Shown here: positions 23,182 through 31,666 of the stretch, piece after piece | Numbering within the stretch: the stretch's first letter is position 1 | Layout: every line of letters begins with the position of its first letter | Assembly (NCBI RefSeq): GCF_039534125.1 | Contig: NZ_BAAAUV010000006.1 | Coordinates: forward strand, 1-64,000 | Reading direction: 5' to 3' | Source of the DNA: Actinocorallia longicatena | GTDB taxonomy: Bacteria; Actinomycetota; Actinomycetes; Streptosporangiales; Streptosporangiaceae | DNA: 64,000 nucleotides | Program-made: the position numbers and the translations under genes | The notes under the pieces: generated by a model | What the model saw: only the letters and a program-made list of their open reading frames with translations | What the model was told of the DNA's origin: nothing | The model's database searches: none

Positions 23182-24795
23182 TCAGAAGACGCGGACGAGG
23201 TCCTGGCGGAGGATCGCCGCCATGCTGTGCTCGGCGAGGGCGGCGATCGTCATCGAGGGGTTGCACGCTCCGGTGGAGCCGGGGATGCGGGAGCCGTCGA
23301 GGACGTACAGGCCCTGGTGGCCGAGGACGCGGCCGTGACGGTCGACGGCCTCGCCCATGGGCACGCCGCCGAGGGCGTGCCAGGTGGAGGTGTTCTGGGC
23401 GTCGCGGTCGATCATGACCCCGCCCGCGACCTTGGTGAACTCGTTCATGCGGGCGCGGACCAGGGTCTGGAGGGCGGCGTCGCCGTCGGTGTCCCAGGTG
23501 AGCTTCGCGTCGTCGGTGGTGGCGTCGTAGGTCCACGCGCCCTTGGGCTCGACGATGCCGAAGCCGACGACCGTCATCAGCTTCGTGCCGTCGGGCGGCA
23601 GCAGCGGGGAGCCCGCGTGGATGATCGTGTAGGGGATCGGGCTGCCGTCGACCCGGCCGCCGACGCACGCCGGGCCGCCCTGGGCCGTGCCGATGTCGCC
23701 GTTCATGCCCGCCCAGGCGTAGATCCGGTCGCCGTTGTTGCCCCAGCGGGTGCCGACGGCGTCGGGCAGGCCGGGGACGAGGTTCTTGGCGCGGGCCTTC
23801 ACCAGCAGCCGGGTGGTCCCGGGAGAGCCCGCGTTGAGGAACACGGCGTCCGCGATGATCCTCTTCCGCTCCTGGAGGACGCCGTCGGTGTCGATCCGGT
23901 CGACGTGCAGCACCCAGCGCTTGGCGGCGTCGAGCGAGAGGTCACGGACCACGTGGAGGGTCTCGACACGGACGCGCCCGGTGGCCTCGGCGGCGGCCAG
24001 ATAGGTGACGTCGATGGAGTGCTTGCCACCGTTGTTGACGCCGAAGGTGAGATCGCTGTTGGTGTAGGTGGGGGCGTACCGGCCGTCCAGTTCGCCGCGG
24101 ACGTAGTTCCAGTCGACCGGCAGCGGCACCTTGAACGTGCGCAGGCCGGCCTGGGGCGCGACGTCCAGGAAGAACCGCGACGACGTGTAGGGTCCGGTCG
24201 CGAGGATGTCGGCGGGGATCGTGCTGATCTTCAGCATGCGTGCGACGGCGGGGTAGTAGAGGCGGTTCAGCACGTCGTAGTCGCCCGCGGCCGACGGCAT
24301 CGACCGGGCGAAGAACTCCTCCGACGGCTGGAGCGTCATGCCGTGGTACATCAGTGAGCCGCCGCCGACGGCCGCGCCGCAGTTGATCGTCATGCCGTCG
24401 CCCTGGACGGTCTCGATGAGCCCGGTGTAGGGCTTCCAGGTACCGGGGACGCCGGGGATCATGCTGTGGTCGGTGAGCCACGCCGACCGCCGGTCGACGT
24501 TCGCGATCCGCGGGAACGTCGTGGCGTTCGGTCCGGTCGGCCAGCGCAGGCCGCGTTCGAGGAGCAGCGTTCTCACGCCGGCCTGGGCGAGGCGCAGCGC
24601 GGTGACGCCGCCGCCGAATCCGGAGCCGACGACGACGGCGCGCTCACGGCTCTCGGTGAGGGGGACCACCGCGATCCGAGCGGACGCCCGGGAGGGCCGT
24701 ACTCCGACGGCGAGGCCGAGGCCGCCGATCGCGGCCGCTCCGAGGACTCGTCTGCGGCCGGGGCCGGCGGCGGGGGCGGGGACGGGTGCGGACAT
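23182..24795 (-). CDS. Exported GMC oxidoreductase, cholesterol-oxidase-like
   Basis: 537 residues, close to class I cholesterol oxidases (about 540). ATG 24795 has AGGAG six bases upstream. A twin-arginine-like leader (PGRRRVLGAAAIGGLGLAV) precedes the FAD motif VVVGSGFGGGVTALRLAQAG. Family blocks are INCGAAVGGGSLMYHGMTLQ and NNGGKHSIDVTYLAAAEATG. The C-terminal active-site region is WHALGGVPMGEAVDRHGR, then LYVLDGSRIPGSTGACNPSM with the His and Asn positions of the family kept. This suggests oxidation of a 3-beta-hydroxysteroid or similar alcohol outside the cell, though steroid specificity is inferred. Confidence 0.85.
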   Translation of the reverse strand: MSAPVPAPAAGPGRRRVLGAAAIGGLGLAVGVRPSRASARIAVVPLTESRERAVVVGSGFGGGVTALRLAQAGVRTLLLERGLRWPTGPNATTFPRIANVDRRSAWLTDHSMIPGVPGTWKPYTGLIETVQGDGMTINCGAAVGGGSLMYHGMTLQPSEEFFARSMPSAAGDYDVLNRLYYPAVARMLKISTIPADILATGPYTSSRFFLDVAPQAGLRTFKVPLPVDWNYVRGELDGRYAPTYTNSDLTFGVNNGGKHSIDVTYLAAAEATGRVRVETLHVVRDLSLDAAKRWVLHVDRIDTDGVLQERKRIIADAVFLNAGSPGTTRLLVKARAKNLVPGLPDAVGTRWGNNGDRIYAWAGMNGDIGTAQGGPACVGGRVDGSPIPYTIIHAGSPLLPPDGTKLMTVVGFGIVEPKGAWTYDATTDDAKLTWDTDGDAALQTLVRARMNEFTKVAGGVMIDRDAQNTSTWHALGGVPMGEAVDRHGRVLGHQGLYVLDGSRIPGSTGACNPSMTIAALAEHSMAAILRQDLVRVF

Positions 24796-25056
24796 CTGTG
24801 CTCCTGTGGTCAGAGGAACCGATTCGCGGAGGAACATAAGTTCCGAACGACCGGACCACAAGGCGCCTCACTCCGCCGAGAATCAACAGATGATCACCTA
24901 TGAATCTTCGATATCAGACCATCATCAGCAAATACTCACCACATAGGAGATCATCATTAATCAGATATGAGAATAAAGTTCTCCATGAAAGCTGTGCACA
25001 TGAACACCCCAGACCATACCGGTACTGGTCGAGTGAACAAGGGAGTCGATATAGAG
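24796..25056. other. AT-rich intergenic island
   Basis: From 24901 to 25080 the G+C content is about 42% by direct count, against roughly 70% around it. No gene, repeat or inverted terminal repeat is visible. It probably holds the promoter of the cholesterol-oxidase-like gene at its left end and is otherwise foreign or decayed DNA. Confidence 0.7.
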
Positions 25057-25299
25057 TCAGAGAATGCGCTTATCATACGTGCGGATAAAGAATTTTGGAC
25101 CACCGGATAAATCGAAGATCCCGAAGCATCGCACGGGATGGCCGGCCATGTCCTCGGCTGGCCGACGGGCCGGGAAGCCCAGCCGGTCGCCGAGGTGGAG
25201 CATCAGCCCGGAGATGGCCGCCCCCATGTCGACGACGGCCTGCCCGACGAACGCGTGAAGCCCGGCCTCGTCGAACGCCGGAGCCCCGGTGGTGGTCAT
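25057..25299 (-). pseudogene. 5' stump of a SAM-dependent methyltransferase gene
   Basis: ATG 25299 has a GGGGGAGAAG site upstream. The first ~41 residues (PAFDEAGLHAFVGQAVVDMG, then AAISGLMLHLGDRLG) match the N-terminal helical dimerisation region of actinobacterial class I methyltransferases that usually run to about 350 residues. After that the homology ends and the frame continues through unrelated sequence into the AT-rich island, stopping at 25057. No SAM-binding motif remains. This is a truncated gene with an intact start, probably cut by the event that brought in the AT-rich DNA. Confidence 0.65.
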
Positions 25300-25433
25300 T
25301 CTCTTCTCCCCCGTTCGCTGGGATCCCCGTCAGGAACCGATGGGAAGAGCCTGCCGCCCGGCCGCCTGCGCGGGCATCCGTGCCCACCACGGAACGCCCT
25401 CTCCGTGCTCCCCGCGGACGTCCGTGTCAGGGC

Positions 25434-25700
25434 TCAGCGCGATCCGGGGCCGTGGCCGTGGCCGTGGCCGGAGGCGTCCTGGACACGGGCTCCCGCGGCG
25501 CGTTCGGCGTCGTCCACCCGCAGGACCTGCTGGCGGCCGCTCTCGCTCAGCCGGTCGGCGGCCTCCTCCAGGCTCAGCTCGCCGGACAGCATGCGGGCGT
25601 CGACGTCGTCCTGGACCGCGCGGAACGCGGCCGCGGCGTCCCGGCGGACCTCCTCCAGCTCCGTCAGCGCCACCGACTGCTCGAACTCCACCTCGGACAC
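25434..25700 (-). CDS. Small hypothetical protein with His-rich tail
   Basis: 88 residues from GTG 25700. Mostly acidic helix: SEVEFEQSVALTELEEVRRD, FRAVQDDVDARMLSGELSLE and EAADRLSESGRQQVLRVDDA. It ends in SGHGHGHGPGSR, which could bind a metal ion. The composition is protein-like rather than the Arg/Pro-rich translation of a shadow frame, but the Shine-Dalgarno is weak. Family not recognised. It lies alone between the methyltransferase stump and a divergent dehydrogenase. Confidence 0.5.
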   Translation of the reverse strand: MSEVEFEQSVALTELEEVRRDAAAAFRAVQDDVDARMLSGELSLEEAADRLSESGRQQVLRVDDAERAAGARVQDASGHGHGHGPGSR

Positions 25701-25923
25701 GCCGCGGCCGGGCCCCCTGGAACGCCCGCTCCCGCGTCTCCACCTCACTCCGCCATGATCTGACGCGGGAGCGGATCCGGCAACGGGCGCGCCGCCACCG
25801 GCATGGGAACCGGCCGCATGCGGAACCGGCGCGTGAGATCCCGTGGATCGGGAATGGGCCGCCGGGCCCTCCTGTTGCACCCTCCCTGACCGGCTCTCAT
25901 CTCTCTCGGAAGCAGGCGGGCTC

Positions 25924-26913
25924 ATGCCGTCCACCATGCGCGCCATCCAGCTGTCCGGCCCAGGCCCCGTCGACGGGCTGCGGCTGACCACGCTGCCCCT
26001 CCCGCCCGAACGCGACGGCTGGGTGCGGATCCGGGTCGAGGCGTTCGGCCTCAACCGCTCGGAGCTGAAGCTCCGGCTCGGCCTGAGCGAGGGCGTCGGC
26101 TTTCCCCGGGTGCCGGGGATCGAGGCCGCGGGAACCGTCGACGCCGCCCCCGCCGGCAGCGGGCTGGCCAGGGGGCAGAAGGTCGTCGCCATGATGGGCG
26201 ACATGGGGCGGACCTACGACGGCGGCTACGCCGAGTACACCTCGGTGCCGCTGTCCCAGGTCATTCCGGTCGAGACCGCCCTGCCCTGGGAGGTGCTGGG
26301 CGCGCTGCCGGAGATGGTGCAGACCGCCTACGGCTCCCTCACGATCGGCTTGGACCTCAGGCCGGGGCAGACCCTGCTGATCCGCGGCGGCACCTCCTCG
26401 GTCGGCCTGGCCGCCGCCGCCCTGGCCGCCTGGCGCGGCGCCACGGTCCTGTCCACCACCCGGCGGGAGGACCGCCTCGCCGCGCTGAAGGACCACGGTG
26501 TCGACCACCCCCTGCTCGACACCGGCGAGGTCGCGCCCGCGGTGCGGGACCTCTACCCCGGCGGCGTCGACGCCGCCCTCGACCTCGTCGGCACCCCGAC
26601 CCTGCCCGACACCCTGCGCGCGGTCCGGGTGCACGGCACGGCCTGCTTCGGCGGCAGCCTCTCGAACCAGTGGACGGTGCGGGACTTCTCCCCTAACGAG
26701 TACCTGCCGCGGGGCGTGCGCCTGTCCGGCTACTTCGGCGACGCCGCCGACCTCCCGCGCGAGGTCTTCCAGGAGATCCTCGACGCCGTCGCGGCCGGGC
26801 ACCTGGTCTTTCCCGTGGACCGCGTCTACCACGGACTCGAGCAGGTTCCCCGGGCCCACGACGACATGGAGCGGAACCGCGCCACGGGCAAGCTCGTCGT
26901 CCGCGTCCGATGA
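25924..26913 (+). CDS. Zinc-binding-type alcohol dehydrogenase / quinone oxidoreductase (MDR)
   Basis: 329 residues from ATG 25924 (ATG 25936 also possible). The N-terminal GroES-like part reads WVRIRVEAFGLNRSELKLRL and FPRVPGIEAAGTVD. The cofactor site is LLIRGGTSSVGLAAAALAAW, an NADPH-type motif. The C-terminal ATGKLVVRVR closes the fold as in quinone oxidoreductases. The catalytic-zinc cysteine and histidine are absent, so it is probably a zinc-independent enone or quinone reductase. The first in-frame methionine upstream (25843) would add non-conserved sequence. The 223 bp upstream show no other signal. Confidence 0.9.
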   Translation: MPSTMRAIQLSGPGPVDGLRLTTLPLPPERDGWVRIRVEAFGLNRSELKLRLGLSEGVGFPRVPGIEAAGTVDAAPAGSGLARGQKVVAMMGDMGRTYDGGYAEYTSVPLSQVIPVETALPWEVLGALPEMVQTAYGSLTIGLDLRPGQTLLIRGGTSSVGLAAAALAAWRGATVLSTTRREDRLAALKDHGVDHPLLDTGEVAPAVRDLYPGGVDAALDLVGTPTLPDTLRAVRVHGTACFGGSLSNQWTVRDFSPNEYLPRGVRLSGYFGDAADLPREVFQEILDAVAAGHLVFPVDRVYHGLEQVPRAHDDMERNRATGKLVVRVR

Positions 26914-26956
26914 CGGATGACCGGCCGACATATGTTTCCCATGGTGCATACTTTGC

Positions 26957-26985
26957 TTGACCATCGACATAAGCCGCGCTTACGA
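26957..26985 (+). promoter_or_regulatory. Possible promoter of the CopC-type operon
   Basis: TTGACC (26957-26962), 17-bp spacer, TTACGA (26980-26985), 39 bp before ATG 27025. Moderate match only. Confidence 0.35.
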
Positions 26986-27024
26986 TCCAGCCGACGGTAG
27001 GCCGCCCACGGGTCCCGGAGGAGC

Positions 27025-27831
27025 ATGATGGTGGCGCTGAGACGGTGGCTGGGCCGGATCCTGACCCTCGCGGCGCTCTCCGCGCCCGTCCTGGCGGTTC
27101 TTCCCGCGCCCCCCGCCGCGGCGCACGGGCAGCTCGCGCTCTCGGCGCCGGCGAAGGGCGGCACCGTGAAGGAGCCGCTGGAGAAGGTGCGGCTCTACTT
27201 CACCGAGGCGCCCGCCCCGAACGCCTACTTCGCGGTGCTCACGCCCGGCGGCGTCCGGGTCGACCAGGCGTGGATGCCCGGCGAGTCCCGGCGGCTCGAC
27301 GAGCCGGTCCGGGAGTTCAACCTGGTCGACGGCGCCTGGGTGCCGACCGTCTACGACACCGGCTTCGGCATCGACGTCCCGGTCGGCTACTGGCCCGAGA
27401 AGGGCACCTACACCGTCCGCTACGCCACGGTCGCCTCGGACAACGACAAGGTCAACGGCGAGGTCACCTTCTCCTACGCCGGCAGGACGAGCGGACCGCC
27501 GGCCGGATGGCAGGCCCTCCGCAACGAGCCCGACACGATCCTGGGCGCGCCGTTCGGGCCGAAGGCCGCCACCGGCGCGGCGCCCTCCGCCGCGACGGCC
27601 GCCGCGTCCTCCGGCGACGGCTCCGGCAGCGGCTGGAAGATCTGGATCCTGCCCGCCGTCCTCGTCCTCGGGACCGGCGCCATGATCGTCCTGGCGGCGC
27701 GGCGTCCCGCTCCAGGGGGCGGGGGCCGTCCCGGCGGGAAGCGGCCGGGCCGGTCGGGCGACCCCCGGCTCAGGGCCGCGGGCCGCACCGGGAGCAAGGG
27801 CGCCTCCGCAGGACGCCGCGGACACCGCTGA
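27025..27831 (+). CDS. CopC-domain membrane-anchored protein
   Basis: 268 residues. A signal peptide ends at AAAHG, so the mature protein starts with the His that ligates copper in CopC proteins. The CopC fold follows (LALSAPAKGGTVKEPLEKVR, LYFTEAP..., YTVRYATVASDNDKVNGEVT). A low-complexity Ala/Ser linker leads to one transmembrane helix (IWILPAVLVLGTGAMIVLAA) and a strongly basic tail, so the domain is held on the outer face of the membrane. It probably handles copper or acts with the membrane protein encoded 31 bp downstream. ATG 27025 has GGAGGAG close upstream. Confidence 0.85.
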   Translation: MMVALRRWLGRILTLAALSAPVLAVLPAPPAAAHGQLALSAPAKGGTVKEPLEKVRLYFTEAPAPNAYFAVLTPGGVRVDQAWMPGESRRLDEPVREFNLVDGAWVPTVYDTGFGIDVPVGYWPEKGTYTVRYATVASDNDKVNGEVTFSYAGRTSGPPAGWQALRNEPDTILGAPFGPKAATGAAPSAATAAASSGDGSGSGWKIWILPAVLVLGTGAMIVLAARRPAPGGGGRPGGKRPGRSGDPRLRAAGRTGSKGASAGRRGHR

Positions 27832-27862
27832 CACCCCGCCGATCCCCCTGAGGAGACTCCCG

Positions 27863-29179
27863 ATGCTGCTGGCCCATGGTGTGGGCGGCCGCCAGGACCT
27901 GCCGATCCCCCTGGCCGCGGCGCTGACCGGCGCCGTCCTCGCCCTGCTCCTGTCGTTCGTGGCGCTCGGCCTCCTGTGGAAGGAGCCGCGGCTGGGCGGG
28001 GTGCCCGAGACCGCGCGGACCCTGCCCCGGCGGCTCGGCGGCCTCGTCTCCGGCCCCGGCTGGGCCTGGACCTGGCGGATCACCGGTCTGGTGATGGCGG
28101 CGTACTTCTGCGTGGGCCTGCTGTTCGGTCCGGACGACCCGGCCAATCCCACGGCGGGGACGTTCTACGTGCTGTTCTGGGTCGGGCTCGTCCCCCTGTC
28201 CCTGCTGTTCGGGCCCGTGTGGCGGACACTGAACCCGCTGCGCACCGTGCATCTGCTGGGTTCCCGCGCGTTCCGCCGCGACGAGGAGAAGGGCCTGCGG
28301 CCGCTGCCGCCGTGGCTCGGCCACTGGCCGGCGGCGGTCGGGCTGTTCGGATTCGTCTGGCTGGAACTGGTGGCGCCGGAGCGCGCGACGCTGCCGGTCA
28401 TCAGGACATGGCTCGCCGTCTACTGCCTGGCGATGCTCGCCGGAGCGGTCGTGTTCGGCTCCCAGTGGTTCGACCGCGGCGACGCCTTCGAGGCCTACAG
28501 CGGCCTGATCGGACGCCTGTCACCCGTGGGCCTGCGCCGGGACGGCGTCCTCTGCTGGCGCAACCCCCTGGACGGCATGGCGGAGCTGCGTCCGGCGCCC
28601 GGGCTGACCGTGCTCGTCGTGGTCCTGCTCGGTTCGACGATGTACGACAGCCTGTCCGGTTCCGCCGACTGGGTGGTGTTCGTGCAGGAGAGCTCCTGGC
28701 CCGCTCCGGTGTGGGGCACCATCGGGCTGCTGACGGTCATCGGCCTGGTCCTCGCCGCGTTCACCGCCGCGACCGGTCTCGCCGACACCTGGGGCGCGGT
28801 CATGAAGGGCTCGGCCGTCGTGGAGTTCGCCCCGGCCGTCGTGCCCATCGCGGCCGGTTACCTGATCGCGCACTACTTCACGCTGCTGCTCTTCGAGGGC
28901 CAGCGGACCATCGTCCGCCTCGGCGACCCGCTGGTCACCGGCACGAACCCGCTGGGCGGCACGGACCGGCCCCTCAACGGCCTCGGCACCACTCCCGCCT
29001 CGATCGCGATGCTCCAGGTCACCGTGATCGTGCTCGGTCACGTCCTCGGCACCGTCCTGGCCCACGACCGTGCCCTGGCCCTCTTTCCCCGGCGCGGAGC
29101 GGTCCTCGGCCAGACCCCTCTGCTCGGCCTCATGACCGCCTACACCAGCGCGGGCCTCTTCCTGCTGTTCGCCGCCTGA
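27863..29179 (+). CDS. Polytopic membrane protein, partner of the CopC-type protein
   Basis: 438 residues with about ten hydrophobic helices (for example LAAALTGAVLALLLSFVALG and FYVLFWVGLVPLSLLFGPVW). GGAG lies six to seven bases before ATG 27863. The 31-bp gap suggests co-transcription with the CopC-type gene. Histidine and acidic residues lie between helices, but no CopD signature is clear, so copper transport is only a suggestion from the neighbour. Similar membrane proteins are often annotated as hypothetical in actinomycetes. Confidence 0.82.
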   Translation: MLLAHGVGGRQDLPIPLAAALTGAVLALLLSFVALGLLWKEPRLGGVPETARTLPRRLGGLVSGPGWAWTWRITGLVMAAYFCVGLLFGPDDPANPTAGTFYVLFWVGLVPLSLLFGPVWRTLNPLRTVHLLGSRAFRRDEEKGLRPLPPWLGHWPAAVGLFGFVWLELVAPERATLPVIRTWLAVYCLAMLAGAVVFGSQWFDRGDAFEAYSGLIGRLSPVGLRRDGVLCWRNPLDGMAELRPAPGLTVLVVVLLGSTMYDSLSGSADWVVFVQESSWPAPVWGTIGLLTVIGLVLAAFTAATGLADTWGAVMKGSAVVEFAPAVVPIAAGYLIAHYFTLLLFEGQRTIVRLGDPLVTGTNPLGGTDRPLNGLGTTPASIAMLQVTVIVLGHVLGTVLAHDRALALFPRRGAVLGQTPLLGLMTAYTSAGLFLLFAA

Positions 29180-29188
29180 CCCGCGCCC

Positions 29189-29653
29189 TTACTCTCCGGC
29201 CGGGTCCAGGGCGGCCTCGAAGGCGCGCAGTGCCGCGATCACCGTGCCGCGCTCGGCGGGGGTGAGGCCCCGCATGACGCCCTCCCAGGCGGAGGCGCTG
29301 CCCGACAGCCACTGCCCGATCGCCTCGGTGAAGGCCGGGGAGATGGCGACAATGCGGCGCCTCCGATCGGCGGGGTCCGGGTCGCGCCGCAGGACGCCCG
29401 GCCGCGACAGCTCACCGACCATCAGGCTGACGGTCGTCGGCGCCACCTCGAGCCGGGCGGCGAGCTCGTTGACGCTCGCCGGGCCCGAGTACTCCAGATG
29501 GGCCAGCAGCGCGAGATGACGCGGCGCCAGGTCCATCCCGCGAAGCGCCGGGGGCATGGGCAGGCGCTTGGCCCGGCCGACGAGCCGCGGCATGAGCAGC
29601 AGCAGCGTGCGAACGGCCTCGTCGACGGCGGGACCGTCGGTTTCCGTGGACAT
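29189..29653 (-). CDS. MarR-family transcriptional regulator
   Basis: 154 residues. Winged helix about 50-115: LALLAHLEYSGPASVNELAA, then RLEVAPTTVSLMVGELSRPG and RRDPDPADRRRRIVAISPA, the usual MarR wing with D-x-R-D-like residues. ATG 29653 is chosen because GGAGG is nine bases upstream; a GTG at 29662 directly abuts it. It is divergent from the tautomerase gene across only 63 bp, which contain two copies of a CTTTAT-N4-AAAG motif, and is therefore expected to repress both genes. Confidence 0.92.
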   Translation of the reverse strand: MSTETDGPAVDEAVRTLLLLMPRLVGRAKRLPMPPALRGMDLAPRHLALLAHLEYSGPASVNELAARLEVAPTTVSLMVGELSRPGVLRRDPDPADRRRRIVAISPAFTEAIGQWLSGSASAWEGVMRGLTPAERGTVIAALRAFEAALDPAGE

Positions 29654-29672
29654 CGGCGGCACCTCCAGATAC

Positions 29673-29701
29673 CTTTATATTCAAAGCCTTTATGGCCAAA
29701 G
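29673..29701. promoter_or_regulatory. Tandem operator-like repeats for the MarR regulator
   Basis: CTTTATATTCAAAG (29673-29686) and CTTTATGGCCAAAG (29688-29701) repeat with a 15-bp period. Each has CTTT/AAAG ends. They occupy most of the 63-bp divergent gap. Confidence 0.55.
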
Positions 29702-29716
29702 AGAACGGAGTCCACT

Positions 29717-30097
29717 GTGCCGCATCTGACCGTCCATCTTCCAGAGAACAGGCTGGCAGGCAACGAGGCCGCCCTCCTCGGCGCCCTGACCGAAGCGATC
29801 GTCGGCGTCTACGGCGAATGGGCCCGCGACCTGGTCGGCATCCGGCTGGGAGGGGTCCGTGAGGGCCGTCTCGCGCGCGGCGGCAAGGCCGTCGACACGG
29901 AGGTCTCGGTGGTCCTGGGCGTCCGTGCCGGGATCTTCGACCGGCCCGACGCCGTGGAGATCACCGGGCGGCTCGGCTCCGCCCTCACCGGAGCGATCGT
30001 TCAGGTCCTCGGCGAGGAGGTCCGGCAGGGCACGACGGTCGAGCTCGTGGCGTCCCCGCCGGAGCGGATGTTCGTCGGCGGCTCCCCCGCCGGATGA
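29717..30097 (+). CDS. Tautomerase-superfamily protein
   Basis: 126 residues from GTG 29717. After the start the sequence is P-H-L-T-V, giving the N-terminal catalytic proline that 4-oxalocrotonate tautomerase and MIF-type enzymes need once Met is removed. The body (EAALLGALTEAIVGVYGEWA, then LVGIRLGGVREGRLARGG) suits a beta-alpha-beta subunit. It is longer than the classical 62-residue 4-OT monomer, so it may be a two-unit tautomerase. Expression is probably controlled by the divergent MarR gene. Confidence 0.75.
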   Translation: MPHLTVHLPENRLAGNEAALLGALTEAIVGVYGEWARDLVGIRLGGVREGRLARGGKAVDTEVSVVLGVRAGIFDRPDAVEITGRLGSALTGAIVQVLGEEVRQGTTVELVASPPERMFVGGSPAG

Positions 30098-30206
30098 CCG
30101 CCTGACGGCCGAGGCATGAAGAGGACTTGGGAAACGTCTACCGATGTCGTGGTGCGGCGCCGATCTTCTGGTTCCTACTGTGGAAGGACATCGAGACGGG
30201 AGCGAC

Positions 30207-30950
30207 ATGGCAGAGGTGGACATAGCGGGTTTCCCTCCCGGGGCGCCCTGGTGGCTCGACCTGACCAGCCCCGACAAGCAGGTCGCCCAGGACTTCCTGA
30301 GCGGGCTGTTCGGCTGGGAACCCGAGCACCTGCCCGACATGGGCGTCAACGACTACACCGTGCAGACGCTCCCGCCCGCCGAGCCGCCGAACGCCATGGG
30401 GCTGATGCCCGCGGCCGATCCCGACGCGGAACCCCTGTGGACCTGCTTCTTCCTGGTCCGCAACCTCCGGACGTCCGCCGACTCCATCCGTGAGCGCGGC
30501 GGCCAGGTCCTGATGGACGTCACGGCGATCGGCGACGTGGGCGACATGACCCTCGCCATCGACCCCCAGGGCGCCGGATTCGGCATCTGGAGCACGCGGC
30601 CCGGCACCAGCTCCATGGTCACGGGCCTTCCCGGAACCCTCCACATGATCGAGCTCCTCTGCCCCGATCCGGTGAAGGCCGAGGAGTTCTACCGGGCCGT
30701 CCTCGGCACCTCGCCGGCTCCGGCCGTCCAGGGCGAGCGGAACATCGGCTGGCGGATCGCCGCGGCCCCGGCCTCCGGGCTCGCCGGCAACTGGACGCCC
30801 TACTTCGCCGTCGCCGACCTGGACGCCTCCCTCGCCCGGGCGGCGTCCCTCGGTGCCAGGACCGAGGCGCCGCCCTCCCCTGCGCCGTACGGCCGGACGG
30901 CCGTGATCAGCGGACCGGGCACAGCGCCCTTCGGCCTCATCGAGCCCTGA
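30207..30950 (+). CDS. VOC-family (glyoxalase/dioxygenase fold) protein
   Basis: 247 residues from ATG 30207 with GGGAG just upstream; starts further up lack a ribosome-binding site. Two VOC modules are visible: WWLDLTSPDKQVAQDFLSGL plus FGWEP..., and MIELLCPDPVKAEEFYRAVL plus GTSPAP.... This is the layout of the tandem VOC proteins common in actinomycetes, some of which bind antibiotics or act on small electrophiles. Metal-binding residues are not all obvious. Its last 14 bp overlap the convergent TetR gene. Confidence 0.88.
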   Translation: MAEVDIAGFPPGAPWWLDLTSPDKQVAQDFLSGLFGWEPEHLPDMGVNDYTVQTLPPAEPPNAMGLMPAADPDAEPLWTCFFLVRNLRTSADSIRERGGQVLMDVTAIGDVGDMTLAIDPQGAGFGIWSTRPGTSSMVTGLPGTLHMIELLCPDPVKAEEFYRAVLGTSPAPAVQGERNIGWRIAAAPASGLAGNWTPYFAVADLDASLARAASLGARTEAPPSPAPYGRTAVISGPGTAPFGLIEP

Positions 30951-31536
30951 CCGCGTCCCGCTCGATGCCCTCGACGAGGTAGCGGAGGTGGAGCCTGAAG
31001 AGGTCCTCCGCCTCCGCCTCCGACATCGCGGGGGCGTCGCCGGTGCGCCGCCGGGAGGAGGCCGAGGCCCTGCCCTCGAAGCGGCTCGGCTCGACCAGGG
31101 TTCCGGCGACGGCCGTCCAGACGACCAGGCGGCACGCCCGGATCGCCTCGTCCGGGCCGAAACCCGCCCCGCGCAGCGCCTCGACCAGCGGCTTCGACAC
31201 CTCCACATAGGGAGTGCTGCGGTGTCCGAGGAGGCGGAGAAGATCGGTGGTGGCCAGCAGGCGATGGCGCAGCGCCGTCGCCCAGCGGATGGCGTAGACC
31301 TGCCAGGGCTCCTCCGGCTCCTGACCGGGGACCGCGTCGGCCAGAAGATGGCAGGACATGGCGTCCAGCAGGGACTCCTTGTTCCCGATCCGGCTGTACA
31401 GCGGCACCGGGGAGACCCCGAGGCTCGCGGCGACGGTCCGCATGCTGACGGCGTCCAGCCCCTGGACCTTGAGGATCTCCACCGCGGCCTGGACTATCTC
31501 GTCGGCGTCCAGCTCGAACGCGCGCCGCCCCGGCAC
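30937..31536 (-). CDS. TetR-family transcriptional regulator
   Basis: 199 residues from GTG 31536. Helix-turn-helix SMRTVAASLGVSPVPLYSRI with the preceding helix DEIVQAAVEILKVQGLDAV. The larger C-terminal ligand domain resembles TetR_C-type repressors with LRHRLLATTDLLRLLGH. Regulated genes cannot be read from position alone: it follows the ligase-crotonase pair in the same direction but behind a terminator (31589-31612). Confidence 0.92.
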   Translation of the reverse strand: MPGRRAFELDADEIVQAAVEILKVQGLDAVSMRTVAASLGVSPVPLYSRIGNKESLLDAMSCHLLADAVPGQEPEEPWQVYAIRWATALRHRLLATTDLLRLLGHRSTPYVEVSKPLVEALRGAGFGPDEAIRACRLVVWTAVAGTLVEPSRFEGRASASSRRRTGDAPAMSEAEAEDLFRLHLRYLVEGIERDAVRAR

Positions 31537-31588
31537 GGTCAGCCACCCTCCCCGTCGAGCGCCGTCATCATGGCCTCTCCTTCCTCCC

Positions 31589-31612
31589 GCGGCACCGGGT
31601 TTCCGGTGCCGC
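31589..31612 (-). terminator. Terminator of the ligase-crotonase operon
   Basis: Perfect 10-bp inverted repeat (GCGGCACCGG and complement, loop GTTT), 55 bp past the crotonase stop in the direction of transcription. Confidence 0.7.
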
Positions 31613-31666
31613 TCCAGGTCACACGGTATTCCAGGACGGCCGCCGCCACCGCGACCGCCGCGTCCG

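Noticed and set aside
24796..25300. AT-rich island as an insertion sequence or prophage edge
   Set aside because: No transposase or integrase frame, no terminal inverted repeats and no target duplication could be found by eye.
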